Virus record (IMG/VR): IMGVR_UViG_3300048592_000257
Coordinates: 1-34,527 of that record
Direction: 5' to 3' (one strand)
Origin: a virus
DNA: 34,527 bases
In this document: one piece after another, positions 17,388 through 24,654 of the stretch
Position numbering within the stretch: position 1 is the first letter of the stretch
Layout: each line of letters begins with the position of its first letter
Notes under the pieces: model-generated
The model's database searches: none
Told to the model about the DNA's origin: nothing
Seen by the model: only the letters and a program-made list of their open reading frames with translations
Program-made: the position numbers and the translations under genes

Positions 17388-18130
17388 GGTGGCGCGTCTC
17401 CCGGCAGTTCGCCGCCGGGCATGAAGTACAGGACCGTCTCCGACAGCCCTTCAAGCGCGGTGAAGGTACAGAGAATCATGCCGCCGCGCACGCCCGGCGT
17501 GGTCGCAGCAGTGCGGATAAGGCATTCGTTGTACACGTCGAACGGCGGTTCCTCGTCCAGCCATATGACATCCTGCTCGACGCCCTGGAACGCGCGGCGG
17601 CCCTGGTCGTAAGACTTGAAGCCGAGGCGCGACCAGCCGCCCGACACGTGGCGCACCTGCGCCGTGTCGATGGCGTCGGCGATACCGGACTTCGGCCGCG
17701 TCCGCCCGAGACAGGCGCCGGGGATGAGGCCCGCGCCGCGATCGTCGGGGGGGCCGAGCAGTTTTCCCTGAATGATGTCGCGCGTCGTCTGCCCGGTATC
17801 GCCGGCGGCCCATGCGCGGATCGGCCTGTGGAACCTGAAGCCCGGCCACCATTCGGGATAAAGCCCGGTGAGGTGCAGGGTAAGCTCGTAACCGCCCACG
17901 GATTCGGTCTTGCCGACGCGGTTGGCGGCGAGCATACAGCGCTCCTCGTAGTCGAGGCCGCGGCGGAAAAACTCCATGTGTTTTCCGTACAGCTCGCGCC
18001 GCAACGGCCCGGCGTCCGGGTAATAGGTCCAGAGCTTCTTGAGTCGAGCACGGCGGCGCTTCTCAGTGAGTAACCGCAGGTATTCCCGCTTCGCGCTGCT
18101 GCTCGGCGATACGCTGGTCAAGCTCCTCAT
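17384..18130 (-). CDS. terL: Terminase large subunit, N-terminal ATPase half (separate ORF)
   Basis: A 248-aa ORF with the packaging motor ATPase. The Walker A-like motif ANRVGKT spans 69-75, Walker B with catalytic glutamate VIWLDEE spans 188-194, and a coupling motif CTFTALEGLS spans 221-230. The ORF ends DAPP then TGA, where related terminases read on into the nuclease linker. The nuclease is encoded by the next ORF in the -1 frame. The start ATG at 18130 overlaps TerS by 68 bases; no nearer start is evident. It should work with TerS and portal for headful packaging. Confidence 0.88.
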   Translation of the reverse strand: MRSLTSVSPSSSAKREYLRLLTEKRRRARLKKLWTYYPDAGPLRRELYGKHMEFFRRGLDYEERCMLAANRVGKTESVGGYELTLHLTGLYPEWWPGFRFHRPIRAWAAGDTGQTTRDIIQGKLLGPPDDRGAGLIPGACLGRTRPKSGIADAIDTAQVRHVSGGWSRLGFKSYDQGRRAFQGVEQDVIWLDEEPPFDVYNECLIRTAATTPGVRGGMILCTFTALEGLSETVLYFMPGGELPGDAPP

Positions 18131-18539
18131 CGGTCAGGCCATCCAGATCCCGCAGATTGACGTTATCGGTGAACATCGCGAAGTGCCGGCCGATCAGCTC
18201 GAGCGCACGGTTGGCGCCGGCCGCATCGAACTGGTATTGCCCGGTCGGCTCGCCGCGCCGGTCTCGCGCAGGCTCGGCCTGCAGGCACCGATCGACCACA
18301 ATCCGCAGCCGATCCAGCACCCACGCCTCGGATAAAGCCGTTTCTTCGCGCTGCCGCCTCATGCACTCCTCGATGGCGGCCCGCACGCGCTCCCGCGCCA
18401 TCAGCTTGGACCCCGCCACATCGGGCCGCCCCGGCCCGTAGCCGGCCGCCCGCGCGGCCTCGCCGACCCGCAGGTGGACGACGTAGTGATCGACGAAACG
18501 CCGCTGCTTGTCGGTGAGCTTCTTGTAGGCTTCGCCCAT
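18063..18539 (-). CDS. terS: Terminase small subunit
   Basis: A 158-aa protein with the Terminase_2-type N-terminus: LTDKQRRFVDHYV, then GEAARAAGYG (the helix-turn-helix alanine pattern), then GSKLMARERVRAAIEE. The middle helices (LDRLRIVVDRCL) and the C-terminal NRALELIGRHFAMFTD fit the oligomerisation region and tail of this family. It recognises the pac site and loads DNA on the large subunit. It sits immediately upstream of the ATPase ORF, as is normal. The pac site itself was not identified. Confidence 0.9.
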   Translation of the reverse strand: MGEAYKKLTDKQRRFVDHYVVHLRVGEAARAAGYGPGRPDVAGSKLMARERVRAAIEECMRRQREETALSEAWVLDRLRIVVDRCLQAEPARDRRGEPTGQYQFDAAGANRALELIGRHFAMFTDNVNLRDLDGLTDEELDQRIAEQQREAGIPAVTH

Positions 18540-18540
18540 G

Positions 18541-18783
18541 TCAGTGCGCCACCGCCAGAGTGGACAGCGTCATATCGCCGATCCTCGCGCCTTCCGGGCC
18601 GATGATCCGGCAGCGGCCGTATGGTGTGGCGTCCGCGATGGTCCACTCCCACGGGCCGGCGATGATCATGGGATATTCCAAAAAGTCGGTGAACGTCTGC
18701 CGGCTGCACACCAGGCGGCGCGCGTTAACGGCGCGCAGCGTGCCGTAGATCTCGGCGACATAGCTGCCGTCGCGGGCGTTCAC
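18541..18783 (-). CDS. Small beta-rich protein between fibre and terminase, unknown
   Basis: An 80-aa protein, from GTG at 18783 overlapping the preceding stop as GTGA. It is strand-rich (YVAEIYGTLRAV, IIAGPWEWTIADATPYG, RCRIIGPEGARIGDMTL). Two cysteines are present. It ends one base before the TerS start codon, so all are one transcript. I recognise no family. The position suggests a small virion or fibre-associated protein, but nothing more specific can be supported. Confidence 0.66.
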   Translation of the reverse strand: MNARDGSYVAEIYGTLRAVNARRLVCSRQTFTDFLEYPMIIAGPWEWTIADATPYGRCRIIGPEGARIGDMTLSTLAVAH

Positions 18784-20336
18784 TGCATCAGCCTCGGGTC
18801 GATTGACTTTATGCCGTTGCGCCACAGCCCTGTCATGTGGTCGGCCAGCGACTCCCACGACGCCAAAATACTTTTGCCAGGAAATTCAAGCATCACGTAA
18901 CCGTACATCGCGCTGATGCCCCACCGGAACCCGAGGAATTTGGGCAATTGCGCCGTGCGGACCACGCCGGCGGAGCTGTAATGCGTTTCGTCGAACAGCA
19001 CCGCGCCGGCCGCATCGTGAACGATCGCATGGGTGCCCCACAGTCGCAGGTTGTGATCCCACATCTGAAACAATCCCAAGGTCCGACCGGCCCCAGCGGC
19101 CGGCAGGCCGCTGTAGCTGTAGACGTATTCGCCAACGCCTGGATCACCTGTCCGCAGTGTAACCGTGATGCTGGCCCCTGCCCCGACTGACAACGAATGC
19201 TCCCAGTTACCCGGCACGCCCCCATAAGTGTCCATCAAGTTGTCAAACTGGTCGCCCGTGTTCCAGCCCATAACAACGCCGATCAGATATGACCGGCTGG
19301 TAAAATCACCTTGATGGCCGCTCGGGCCGCCCCATCCTGTCACTGGCTGGTATTCGCCGAACATCAACAGCCACGGGTCGTCGCCCGGCCAACGATCCAC
19401 TGGCTGCTCAACAATCGCGGTAGTGGTGCCGATCGCATAATCAGGAGCCCCGCCAGATGGGCCGAAGGTGTTAATCGTGGTCGTGCCACCGCTGCCCGCT
19501 GCCAGCGTGCCTTCCATGATGCTCTCGTAATACGCGCCGAGCGAATCCCCGACCACCACACGCCAGCGGTCGTGAGAATCGGCCCGCGTAACATCAGTCG
19601 CCGACACCGGCGCGTAAAGCACTTTATAGGTCGAGTCGATCAGCGGCGCGGTTTCGTAACTGGCCGCGTTCTGCACAGCGCTGACCGTGATGAATTGCCG
19701 CCAGCTCGTTCCGTTGTGTCGAGCCCAGCTCATGTCGAACGCCGGATTAAATGTTGGATTCGTCCCGTCCGGCACCACCACCAGCGTAATGGGATGGTCG
19801 GTCTCATCCCATTCGGGCGACAGCACCATCTCCCGAATGATCGCCGTGATATCGAACACGCAAGTTTGCCCCGCCAGACAATTCGCGGTATTGAGCTGGG
19901 TGTATTGAGTCGTGAGCTTGCCGGCGGAGATCCAGGCATCAATACCGTCCGACGGCGCCACCTGAGCCGTTGCCTGGTCAACTTTCTTGCCGTACACCTT
20001 CGCACCGGCAAAGGACGCGCCGCACGTTACGATGTCGAGCGACAGCGTGGCGGATGAAACGTAGCTATTGCGCAACAGGTCCATCGCGGCCGTTGTGGCC
20101 GGCAACCCGATGCACCAGTTGGTGTCGTCGCCATACGGTGATTGCGGCAATGAGCCGTCTAACGTGGTGGGAGCACTGACAATCACCCCACTTGTCGATG
20201 CGTAAGCCCCGTTTCTACCGATACCGCTGGCGGTGTATTGCACCGTCAGCGGTTCCGGCAGCGCCAGCGCATCGACTGATGCGCCGCCGCCGCCGCTGGC
20301 GTTGCCGCCGCTGATGCTGATGCTGAACCCGCTCAT
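18780..20336 (-). CDS. Putative receptor-binding / tail protein (518 aa)
   Basis: A 518-aa protein with a glycine-rich N-terminus (GGNASGGGGAS), several strand-rich segments with cysteines (CGASFAG, CLAGQTC) and a C-terminal part of alternating aromatic/hydrophobic residues (FQMWDHNLRLWGT, FRWGISAMYGYVML) like jelly-roll or lectin-type folds. It follows the fibre gene and precedes the terminase. I do not recognise a family. A role in host recognition or sugar binding is inferred from composition and position. No reverse transcriptase or variable/template repeat pair was seen, so it is not a diversity-generating-retroelement target. Confidence 0.68.
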   Translation of the reverse strand: MSGFSISISGGNASGGGGASVDALALPEPLTVQYTASGIGRNGAYASTSGVIVSAPTTLDGSLPQSPYGDDTNWCIGLPATTAAMDLLRNSYVSSATLSLDIVTCGASFAGAKVYGKKVDQATAQVAPSDGIDAWISAGKLTTQYTQLNTANCLAGQTCVFDITAIIREMVLSPEWDETDHPITLVVVPDGTNPTFNPAFDMSWARHNGTSWRQFITVSAVQNAASYETAPLIDSTYKVLYAPVSATDVTRADSHDRWRVVVGDSLGAYYESIMEGTLAAGSGGTTTINTFGPSGGAPDYAIGTTTAIVEQPVDRWPGDDPWLLMFGEYQPVTGWGGPSGHQGDFTSRSYLIGVVMGWNTGDQFDNLMDTYGGVPGNWEHSLSVGAGASITVTLRTGDPGVGEYVYSYSGLPAAGAGRTLGLFQMWDHNLRLWGTHAIVHDAAGAVLFDETHYSSAGVVRTAQLPKFLGFRWGISAMYGYVMLEFPGKSILASWESLADHMTGLWRNGIKSIDPRLMQ

Positions 20337-20342
20337 GCTTGC

Positions 20343-21539
20343 TTACAGCAAATAAGTGATCTGCCAATACCCCGGAATGCCCTTGGCGTTGGCGCCGACC
20401 GTTGAGAATCCGCTGCCATCGCCCTTCGCCGCTTCCGCGGCGAAGTGCATCAGCCCGCTATCCGAAAGCGCTTCAGCGTGCAGCGCGATTTTGCCGCTGC
20501 TATGGATGATGGCTTTGGCCGGGTTTTCGACTGCCAGATCCAGGCCGCCGATGGTCTGCTCACGTATTGCGACACACATCGCCATGCGTTTTCCCGCCGG
20601 CGTAATTGCCGCTGGCATCGAGCCAGAGAAAGAAAAAGTGTCTGCGTTGCTGGTGCCATTGCCGCCAGTTGTGGCCCGAAGCGTGACCCGGTTGCCGTGC
20701 CTCTCCCAGGTAAACGCATACGCCGGATCTGCGCTAAATCCTACGTAGGTCGTCGGCGTCCAGGTGCCGGTTTCGGTGTCCGGCACCGAAAGCGTGGTGC
20801 GCTGGGCAGCGGCGTTCGCGTCGTCGAGCAGCGCGCGACCGGCTGCGGTGCATATGATTTCCTCCCCGTCACCCGCGCCCGAGCTTTCCCGGCCCAGCAA
20901 TACATCGGATGCGGAAAAGGTGGTATGAACGGGCGCAACCTTCTGCAAGTTGAACGCATACGTGCCGGGGAACGGTTCCCACACGATTAACGACTTGTCG
21001 AGTTCACCGGCCCCTAGCGTGAGAGCGAGCCCGGTTCCGCCGCGCGCGAGTGTTACCAACCCGCTTGCGTTCAGGCCGCAATATCCGTTGTTGGCATTCT
21101 TTTCGCTTTCGAGCTGATAGCCGGTATGCGGATCGCCTGCCGCCACGTGATTCGCGACAGCGGTGGACGCGGTGCCCGCGGCATCGAACGCCGACGTGTT
21201 GGCGGTCGCCGCCGTGCCGAGCCCGAGCGTGGTCCGTTGCGCGCTGGCGTCAACATCGTCGAGCAGCGCACGGCCGGCTGGCGTCAGGTCGATTTCCTCG
21301 ATGACGCCGCTGCCGGCGCTGGCGCGGCCGAGCAGTTTATTGGTCGCCATGTCCGCAATTTTGGCGTAGGCGATCGACGCGGCTGGCATGTTAGCCGCGA
21401 ACCAGGCGGCGAGCGAGGATCCGGCGATGTTGAACGACGAGCCCGAGCCGCCGGCAGCCTCCTGCCCCGGAAAAAAATCGGTATCTGCCAGATCGGCATC
21501 GGTCTTAGTGGTCGTCGCATCCTTGATCTGCCGGCCCAT
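20343..21539 (-). CDS. Tail fibre protein with internal duplication (398 aa)
   Basis: A 398-aa protein with a short N-terminal segment, then two copies of a module: LLGRASAGSGVIEEI then TPAGRALLDD then QRTTLGLGTAA (first, around residues 69-120), and LLGRESSGAGDGEEI then TAAGRALLDD then QRTTLSVPDTETGTWTPT (second, around 215-270). Modules of this type are common in phage tail fibres. The C-terminus (WTPTTYVGF and on to GYWQITYLL) looks like a beta-sandwich tip. ATG at 21539 has AAGGGG upstream; the longer reading frame overlaps the preceding gene and is rejected. Confidence 0.78.
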   Translation of the reverse strand: MGRQIKDATTTKTDADLADTDFFPGQEAAGGSGSSFNIAGSSLAAWFAANMPAASIAYAKIADMATNKLLGRASAGSGVIEEIDLTPAGRALLDDVDASAQRTTLGLGTAATANTSAFDAAGTASTAVANHVAAGDPHTGYQLESEKNANNGYCGLNASGLVTLARGGTGLALTLGAGELDKSLIVWEPFPGTYAFNLQKVAPVHTTFSASDVLLGRESSGAGDGEEIICTAAGRALLDDANAAAQRTTLSVPDTETGTWTPTTYVGFSADPAYAFTWERHGNRVTLRATTGGNGTSNADTFSFSGSMPAAITPAGKRMAMCVAIREQTIGGLDLAVENPAKAIIHSSGKIALHAEALSDSGLMHFAAEAAKGDGSGFSTVGANAKGIPGYWQITYLL

Positions 21540-21549
21540 AGCTGCCCCC

Positions 21550-21963
21550 TTACGTGTACTCGATTTCCTCGGAGTCATCCCACAGCAGGGCTTCTCCGTC
21601 ATCCCACTCCAACGCTACCGGCGCACTGGTCCACTGCGCCCCTGCGGCCTCGGCGTGGAGCACGTCCACGGCGATGACGGCCTGCCGGGTCTCCCCGGCC
21701 GTGGTCTCGATCGTGTTGGTGATCCGGTAGCGGCGCCCGGCGCCTAAGCCCGACACAAAGGCGGCGGTTTTGCCAGTGGTCACATCATCGACGGTGACGG
21801 TCAGCGCCGCGTCGTCGGCGGCCCAGTTCGCGGCCGCAATTTGATCGCCCGGTTGCAGCACCCGAGTCCAGTCGAACCCGACCAACCGCGTCTCCCGCTC
21901 GGTGAACCGCGCCCGGTACTCCTGCACGCCGCGCCGGACGATAATGATCGCCGCCTGGCTCAC
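21550..21963 (-). CDS. Small fibre-tail adaptor-like protein
   Basis: A 137-aa beta-rich protein. The segment FDWTRVLQPGDQIAAANW then AALTVTVDDVTTGKTAAFVSG then RYRITNTIETTAGETRQAV follows the pattern of proteins annotated as phage fibre-tail adaptor (a short Ig-like domain that accompanies fibre genes). It lies immediately upstream of the fibre, with the ATG overlapping the previous stop (ATGA). The tail end is acidic (WDDGEALLWDDSEEIEYT). The adaptor name is a pattern-based guess; a virion role is likely. Confidence 0.65.
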   Translation of the reverse strand: MSQAAIIIVRRGVQEYRARFTERETRLVGFDWTRVLQPGDQIAAANWAADDAALTVTVDDVTTGKTAAFVSGLGAGRRYRITNTIETTAGETRQAVIAVDVLHAEAAGAQWTSAPVALEWDDGEALLWDDSEEIEYT

Positions 21964-22244
21964 GTCGATGCCCCGCGAAAAAACATCGTGACACGCTCCA
22001 ATTCCGCGATCTGCTCACGCAGCAGCACGATCCGCACCCGTAACCGCACCGGGCCGCGCCGGCGCCAGTAAATCAACCTGGTTCGGCAGCGATCGCCGCA
22101 CACTACCGAAGCGCGGCGACGGCGCCGGAACGGCTCACCGCACACTACGCACCCAGCCGCGTGCCAGCCACCATCTTCGCGCGATTCGGTCGCCGCGTGA
22201 CCGCAGGACTGCTCGTGCTTGCCGTCCGGCTCCGGGTCCGTCAC
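21960..22244 (-). CDS. Small zinc-ribbon, basic protein at late-control position
   Basis: A 94-aa protein from GTG at 22244 (overlapping the preceding stop as GTGA). It has a polar N-terminus, then a zinc-binding pattern C32-x2-C35-x13-C49-x3-C53 within CVVCGEPFRRRRRASVVCG, followed by a very basic helix (RLIYWRRRGPVRLRVRIVLL). DNA or RNA binding is likely. It lies between the replication module and the late genes, where lambdoid phages carry Q-type antiterminators. An antitermination role is inference only. A longer frame from 22514 continues into this ORF, but its middle looks like an out-of-frame shadow of the gene at 22241-22514. Confidence 0.6.
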   Translation of the reverse strand: MTDPEPDGKHEQSCGHAATESREDGGWHAAGCVVCGEPFRRRRRASVVCGDRCRTRLIYWRRRGPVRLRVRIVLLREQIAELERVTMFFRGAST

Positions 22245-22514
22245 GACAGCGGGATCTCCCGATAACCGTGCTCGCGCAGAATCTGTTGCGCCCGGCGGCG
22301 ATCGGCCATCGTTTCCGGCGTGGAGTAGCCGTGCGCCAGCGCGTGCAGGAGGACCGAGGCCACCAGCCGGGTAATCTCGATCTCGTGGCGCAGGCGCGCG
22401 ATCTCGGCCTGCTCGGCGGTCGGTGGCGGACGATACGGCGGCTTGCGCTGGTGCTGGTGCTGGTGCTGGTGCTGGTGCTGACACGGCCGGCGTGTCGATC
22501 TTGGTGGCCTTCAC
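22241..22514 (-). CDS. Small helical protein with (QH)5 tract; start in another frame (frameshift?)
   Basis: The minus strand in the frame ending at 22241 encodes a run of Gln-His pairs followed by a convincing helix (TAEQAEIARLRHEIEITRL, then LLHALAHGYSTPETM, then RAQQILREHGYREIPLS). The stop overlaps the next gene as GTGA, the rule in this operon. This frame has no ATG, GTG or TTG between the upstream stop and the repeat. The expected GTGA-coupled start (GTG at 22514, KATKIDTPAVS) is one frame away. So there is a frame change at or near the hexanucleotide repeat: a real shift, a contingency tract or a sequence error. Gene finders may instead call one 184-aa ORF 21960-22514. Confidence 0.45.
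22448..22480 (-). repeat. Hexanucleotide tandem repeat CTGGTG, 5.5 copies
   Basis: Five perfect CTGGTG units plus a half unit. On the minus strand it reads CAGCAC, coding Gln-His or Pro-Ala according to frame. Unit length is a multiple of three, so unit slippage alone changes length, not frame. Confidence 0.85.
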
Positions 22515-22819
22515 GCGGCGAGCACCCGCGCGAGCTGGGCAATATCGACCCGGCCGGTTTCGTAGCGCAGCACCCGCCAACCCAGCTCGGCGGCGAGATT
22601 GAGCTTCTCCATGTCGCGCAGGTAGCCGGCCGGGTGGTTATGCCGGCCGCGGATCCAGATCCCGCCATCCTCCTCGACCGCGATGCGCCGCTCCGGCCAA
22701 GCCCAGTCAAACCGGAACCGCCGCTCCTCGGCGAATCGGTACTCGGCCACCGGCTCGGGCAAGTCGAACGCGCGACACTGCTCGGCCAGCGGCAGGCGAA
22801 TGCGGCGGTTCACGGTCAT
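22511..22819 (-). CDS. Small DUF559/Vsr-like endonuclease
   Basis: A 102-aa protein with the restriction-endonuclease-like core: FRFDWAWPERRIAVEEDGGIW (strand with E/D then E-x-D-G-G) then GRHNHPAGYLRDMEKLNLAA, ending GWRVLRYETG. This is the pattern of small phage DUF559-type nucleases related to Vsr and very-short-patch enzymes; some act as Holliday junction or general recombination nucleases. Start is ATG at 22819, overlapping the preceding stop as ATGA. It is in the replication block and could process replication or packaging intermediates. The catalytic Glu/Asp set is intact by eye. Confidence 0.8.
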   Translation of the reverse strand: MTVNRRIRLPLAEQCRAFDLPEPVAEYRFAEERRFRFDWAWPERRIAVEEDGGIWIRGRHNHPAGYLRDMEKLNLAAELGWRVLRYETGRVDIAQLARVLAA

Positions 22820-23256
22820 GTACGGGGGGACTGCCCGGTTTCGGTTTTCTTCACCGCCAGCCCGAGCCTGGCAGCGGCTGCTGGGTCGTTTTCGCGCAGC
22901 CATTGCAGCGTCGCCTCGGGCATTGGATGGCCGTTGCGTTGCGCCCGGAACACCATCAGCTCGATGCCGGCGCGGATGGATTCGCGATCGGTTTCCGGGT
23001 AAGCCGGATGCGATTCGTGGAGCTGGGAGAGTGCGCGCGCCGCGCGGGCGTTGCGGAGCATGACACGGGCGAGCGCCTGGTCGTCGTTGGTGACGCGGCC
23101 CCAGCCGTGGTCGAACACGGGGATTCGCTGGGTCTCGCGCTTCGGGCAAGTGGGGCATCGGAACGCTGGTGGGCTCGGCCCGTCGCAGATACTGCATGTG
23201 GCAGCGCTGGCGACAGCCACGAGCCCGTCAGGCAGTGCGCTTCTGCGGCGTGCCAT
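22816..23256 (-). CDS. Zinc-ribbon protein of the replication module
   Basis: A 146-aa protein. Four cysteines (C21, C24, C34, C37 in CSICDGP and CPTCPKR) form a zinc ribbon near the N-terminus. After it comes a helical region (ALARVMLRNARAARALSQL) and another (ESIRAGIELMVFRAQRNGHPM, ATLQWLRENDPAAAARLG). I do not recognise a family. It overlaps the end of the replication protein by 29 bases and the nuclease start by ATGA, so it is translated with them. DNA binding in replication is a reasonable guess; no enzyme motif is visible. Confidence 0.75.
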   Translation of the reverse strand: MARRRSALPDGLVAVASAATCSICDGPSPPAFRCPTCPKRETQRIPVFDHGWGRVTNDDQALARVMLRNARAARALSQLHESHPAYPETDRESIRAGIELMVFRAQRNGHPMPEATLQWLRENDPAAAARLGLAVKKTETGQSPRT

Positions 23257-24010
23257 GTCGGCCTCCTGGTGGGTCTCGGGTGATCCAGTTTCGCCAAGCT
23301 CGGGTCCAGTCCGAGCGCGGTGAGGCGAACTCGTGATCGACGAATCGCTCGGTCTCGCGGCGCACGAACTCCGCGGTATAGCCCTGCTCCAGTGCCCAGT
23401 CGTAATCGGCGCGATCGAGCTGCCAGTCCTCGGGGACGAAATGCGCGAGATTGCCGCGGCGGGGGCGTTTCCCCTTCGGCGTAGCCCCGTTCGTGGGGGC
23501 GGGAGCAGCGCGAGCTGCGCCCGTTTCGGGCGTTAATCCGACCTCCCCCCCCAAGGGTTTTAGAGATCTTTCTGGAGAGTCTTTCTTGGATGGATTGGAT
23601 GGATTGGATGGATGGCCTAGCAAACCGAAAGCATTTGCTAAGCAATTGCTTTCCGTTTGCTCCGGCAAACGGTCAGGCATTTGCTTTGTCTTTTGCCCTC
23701 CTTTTGCTCCCGCCGCAGCCCGCTTCGCCGAGATCTCCTCGGCCCGTGCCCGATGCTGCTCAAGCCGGTCGTTCACCAGCCGTCCATCACGCGCCTGGAA
23801 TTTCGTGGCGACCATCGGCCAATGCTTGAGGAATAGCTTCCGGTCCCAGCTCACCAGCCGGCAGAGCTTCTCCGGGTCGGCGGGCAGCGAGCCGAGCGAC
23901 CACTGATACCCGAGCAGCAGCAGATACAGCGCCCGCTCCTCGCCCAGCCACTCAGCGGTGGCGGCGAGAAAATCGCCGAAGAAAAGCGGCATGTAGGCTT
24001 CGCGCCCCAT
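23228..24010 (-). CDS. Replication protein, YdaU (DUF1376) N-terminus with DnaT-like C-terminus
   Basis: A 260-aa protein. The N-terminal ~100 residues (YMPLFFGDFLAATAEWL, RALYLLLLGYQW, LPADPEKLCRLV, RDGRLVNDRLEQ) match the YdaU/DUF1376 winged-helix-like domain of phage replication proteins. A low-complexity linker (KGGQKTKQMPDRLPEQTESN, then PSNPSNPSKK) is encoded by an iteron-like DNA array, as in lambda O where the origin lies inside the gene. The C-terminus (FVPEDWQLDRADYDWALEQGY, then FVDHEFASPRSDWTRAWRNWI) resembles DnaT-type helicase-loading domains. No helicase or primase gene is present, so host DnaB/DnaG are probably recruited. Start at ATG 24010 overlaps the preceding stop. Confidence 0.83.
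   Translation of the reverse strand: MGREAYMPLFFGDFLAATAEWLGEERALYLLLLGYQWSLGSLPADPEKLCRLVSWDRKLFLKHWPMVATKFQARDGRLVNDRLEQHRARAEEISAKRAAAGAKGGQKTKQMPDRLPEQTESNCLANAFGLLGHPSNPSNPSKKDSPERSLKPLGGEVGLTPETGAARAAPAPTNGATPKGKRPRRGNLAHFVPEDWQLDRADYDWALEQGYTAEFVRRETERFVDHEFASPRSDWTRAWRNWITRDPPGGRHGTPQKRTA
23586..23612 (-). repeat. Three tandem 9-bp repeats in the replication gene
   Basis: TTGGATGGA occurs three times in a row (plus strand), giving Pro-Ser-Asn repeats in the protein linker. It adjoins the iteron-like array at 23619-23708 and may be part of the same origin. Confidence 0.85.
23619..23708 (-). other. Iteron-like array, candidate replication origin inside rep gene
   Basis: Direct copies related to CATTTGCT start at 23632, 23643, 23654, 23678, 23690 and 23701 (CATTTGCT, CAATTGCT, CGTTTGCT, CATTTGCT, CTTTTGCC, CTTTTGCT). 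They are spaced by 11, 11, 24, 12 and 11 bases, close to one helical turn. Inverted copies lie at 23619-23626 and 23664-23671; the second forms an 8-bp stem with its neighbour (CCGTTTGC...GCAAACGG). The stretch is AT-richer than its surroundings. Seen directly: the repeats and spacing. Known: lambda and related phages keep origin iterons inside their initiator gene. Inferred: this is the origin bound by the N-terminal domain of the same protein. Confidence 0.55.
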
Positions 24011-24342
24011 CAGCGGGGCCACCAGGTCAGTGACTCGGCGCCGGTCACATCGCACACCATGGCCTCGCCCTTGCGGATATGGATTGGGGATAGTTCCGGC
24101 AAGCGCCTGGCAACCATCGCCCGGTACTTGTGCCAGTGCGCGCCATCGCCATCACGAGCCAGCGCCATTTCATAGGCCAGTTCTGCCGAGGTGCGCCCCG
24201 GAAACTCCTCCACGTATGCCTTGACGATGCCCTGCTGGCGGCCGAGCGCGCCGCTCGCCTTGATGCGGGCCGCGGCCTTGTGGCTGGTCTCGGGATCCGA
24301 GACGCGGGCGCGCGGGCGGTCGGCGAACAGGTCAGGCTGCAC
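24010..24342 (-). CDS. Small winged-helix-like phage replication-module protein
   Basis: A 110-aa protein: DPETSHKAAARIKASGALGRQQ, then EFPGRTSAELAYEMAL, then HKYRAMVARRLPELSPIHIRKGEAMVCDVTG, ending TWWP. This pattern (SDPxTSHxAAxRI...GRTSxELA...RLPEL...RKG...TG...TWWP) is widespread in phage replication regions and looks like a small DNA-binding winged helix. GTG at 24342 follows a GTGAGGAC ribosome site. It overlaps the 60-aa ORF upstream by 11 bases and the replication protein by ATGA. Specific function is not known to me. Confidence 0.8.
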   Translation of the reverse strand: MQPDLFADRPRARVSDPETSHKAAARIKASGALGRQQGIVKAYVEEFPGRTSAELAYEMALARDGDGAHWHKYRAMVARRLPELSPIHIRKGEAMVCDVTGAESLTWWPR

Positions 24343-24514
24343 GGCTGTCCTCACCCGGATTGACGACGACGTGAGGCGCCGGCCAGACGCAGCCGCCGCG
24401 CTCGATGAGCGCCGGCGCCGGTTTCGGGCGTGGGATCCAGAGCCTGTTGAGCGCGCGCCGCAGCCGCATTGCGGCGGGCGCCAATCGCAGAAACCCACTG
24501 GCTGTCCCCAGCAC
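24332..24514 (-). CDS. Small basic protein, unknown
   Basis: A 60-aa ORF starting at GTG 24514 with GAGG a few bases upstream, or at an internal ATG sixteen codons in (MRLRRALNRLWIPRPKPAP). It is arginine-rich at the start and ends in a mixed tail (GCVWPAPHVVVNPGEDSRAA). It is the first ORF after the leftward terminator, overlapping the next gene by 11 bases. No family recognised. It could be spurious, but position, ribosome site and overlap support it. Confidence 0.5.
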   Translation of the reverse strand: MLGTASGFLRLAPAAMRLRRALNRLWIPRPKPAPALIERGGCVWPAPHVVVNPGEDSRAA

Positions 24515-24614
24515 CGCCTCATCCCTGCCCTGCTGCGCACACGCCGCGACATAACGCCAGCGGCTTAACTTTTACCCTGCACCCGTGGCGTCTTATGTCG
24601 CCCCGAGTTGCCCC

Positions 24615-24641
24615 AAAAAACCCGAGCCGGTAAAGCTCGGG
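24615..24641 (-). terminator. Intrinsic terminator after the Cro-like gene
   Basis: On the minus strand CCCGAGC, a 7-base loop and GCTCGGG are followed by six T residues. This is a textbook rho-independent terminator 40 bases beyond the Cro-like stop. Leftward transcripts would stop here unless antiterminated. Replication, virion and lysis genes lie downstream. Confidence 0.85.
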
Positions 24642-24654
24642 GTCGAAAATCCTT

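Noticed and set aside
18780-21539. Fibre/receptor genes as targets of a diversity-generating retroelement
   Set aside because: No reverse transcriptase and no template/variable repeat pair were found anywhere in the window.
22448-22480. Tandem repeats as a CRISPR array
   Set aside because: The unit is only six bases with no spacers; it is a simple repeat in a coding region. The same applies to the 9-bp repeats at 23586-23612.
22268-23002. Plus-strand ORF of 244 codons across the nuclease and repeat
   Set aside because: It reads the hexanucleotide repeat as a Leu-Val run and is antisense to the DUF559-like nuclease, which has clear catalytic motifs. Treated as shadow.
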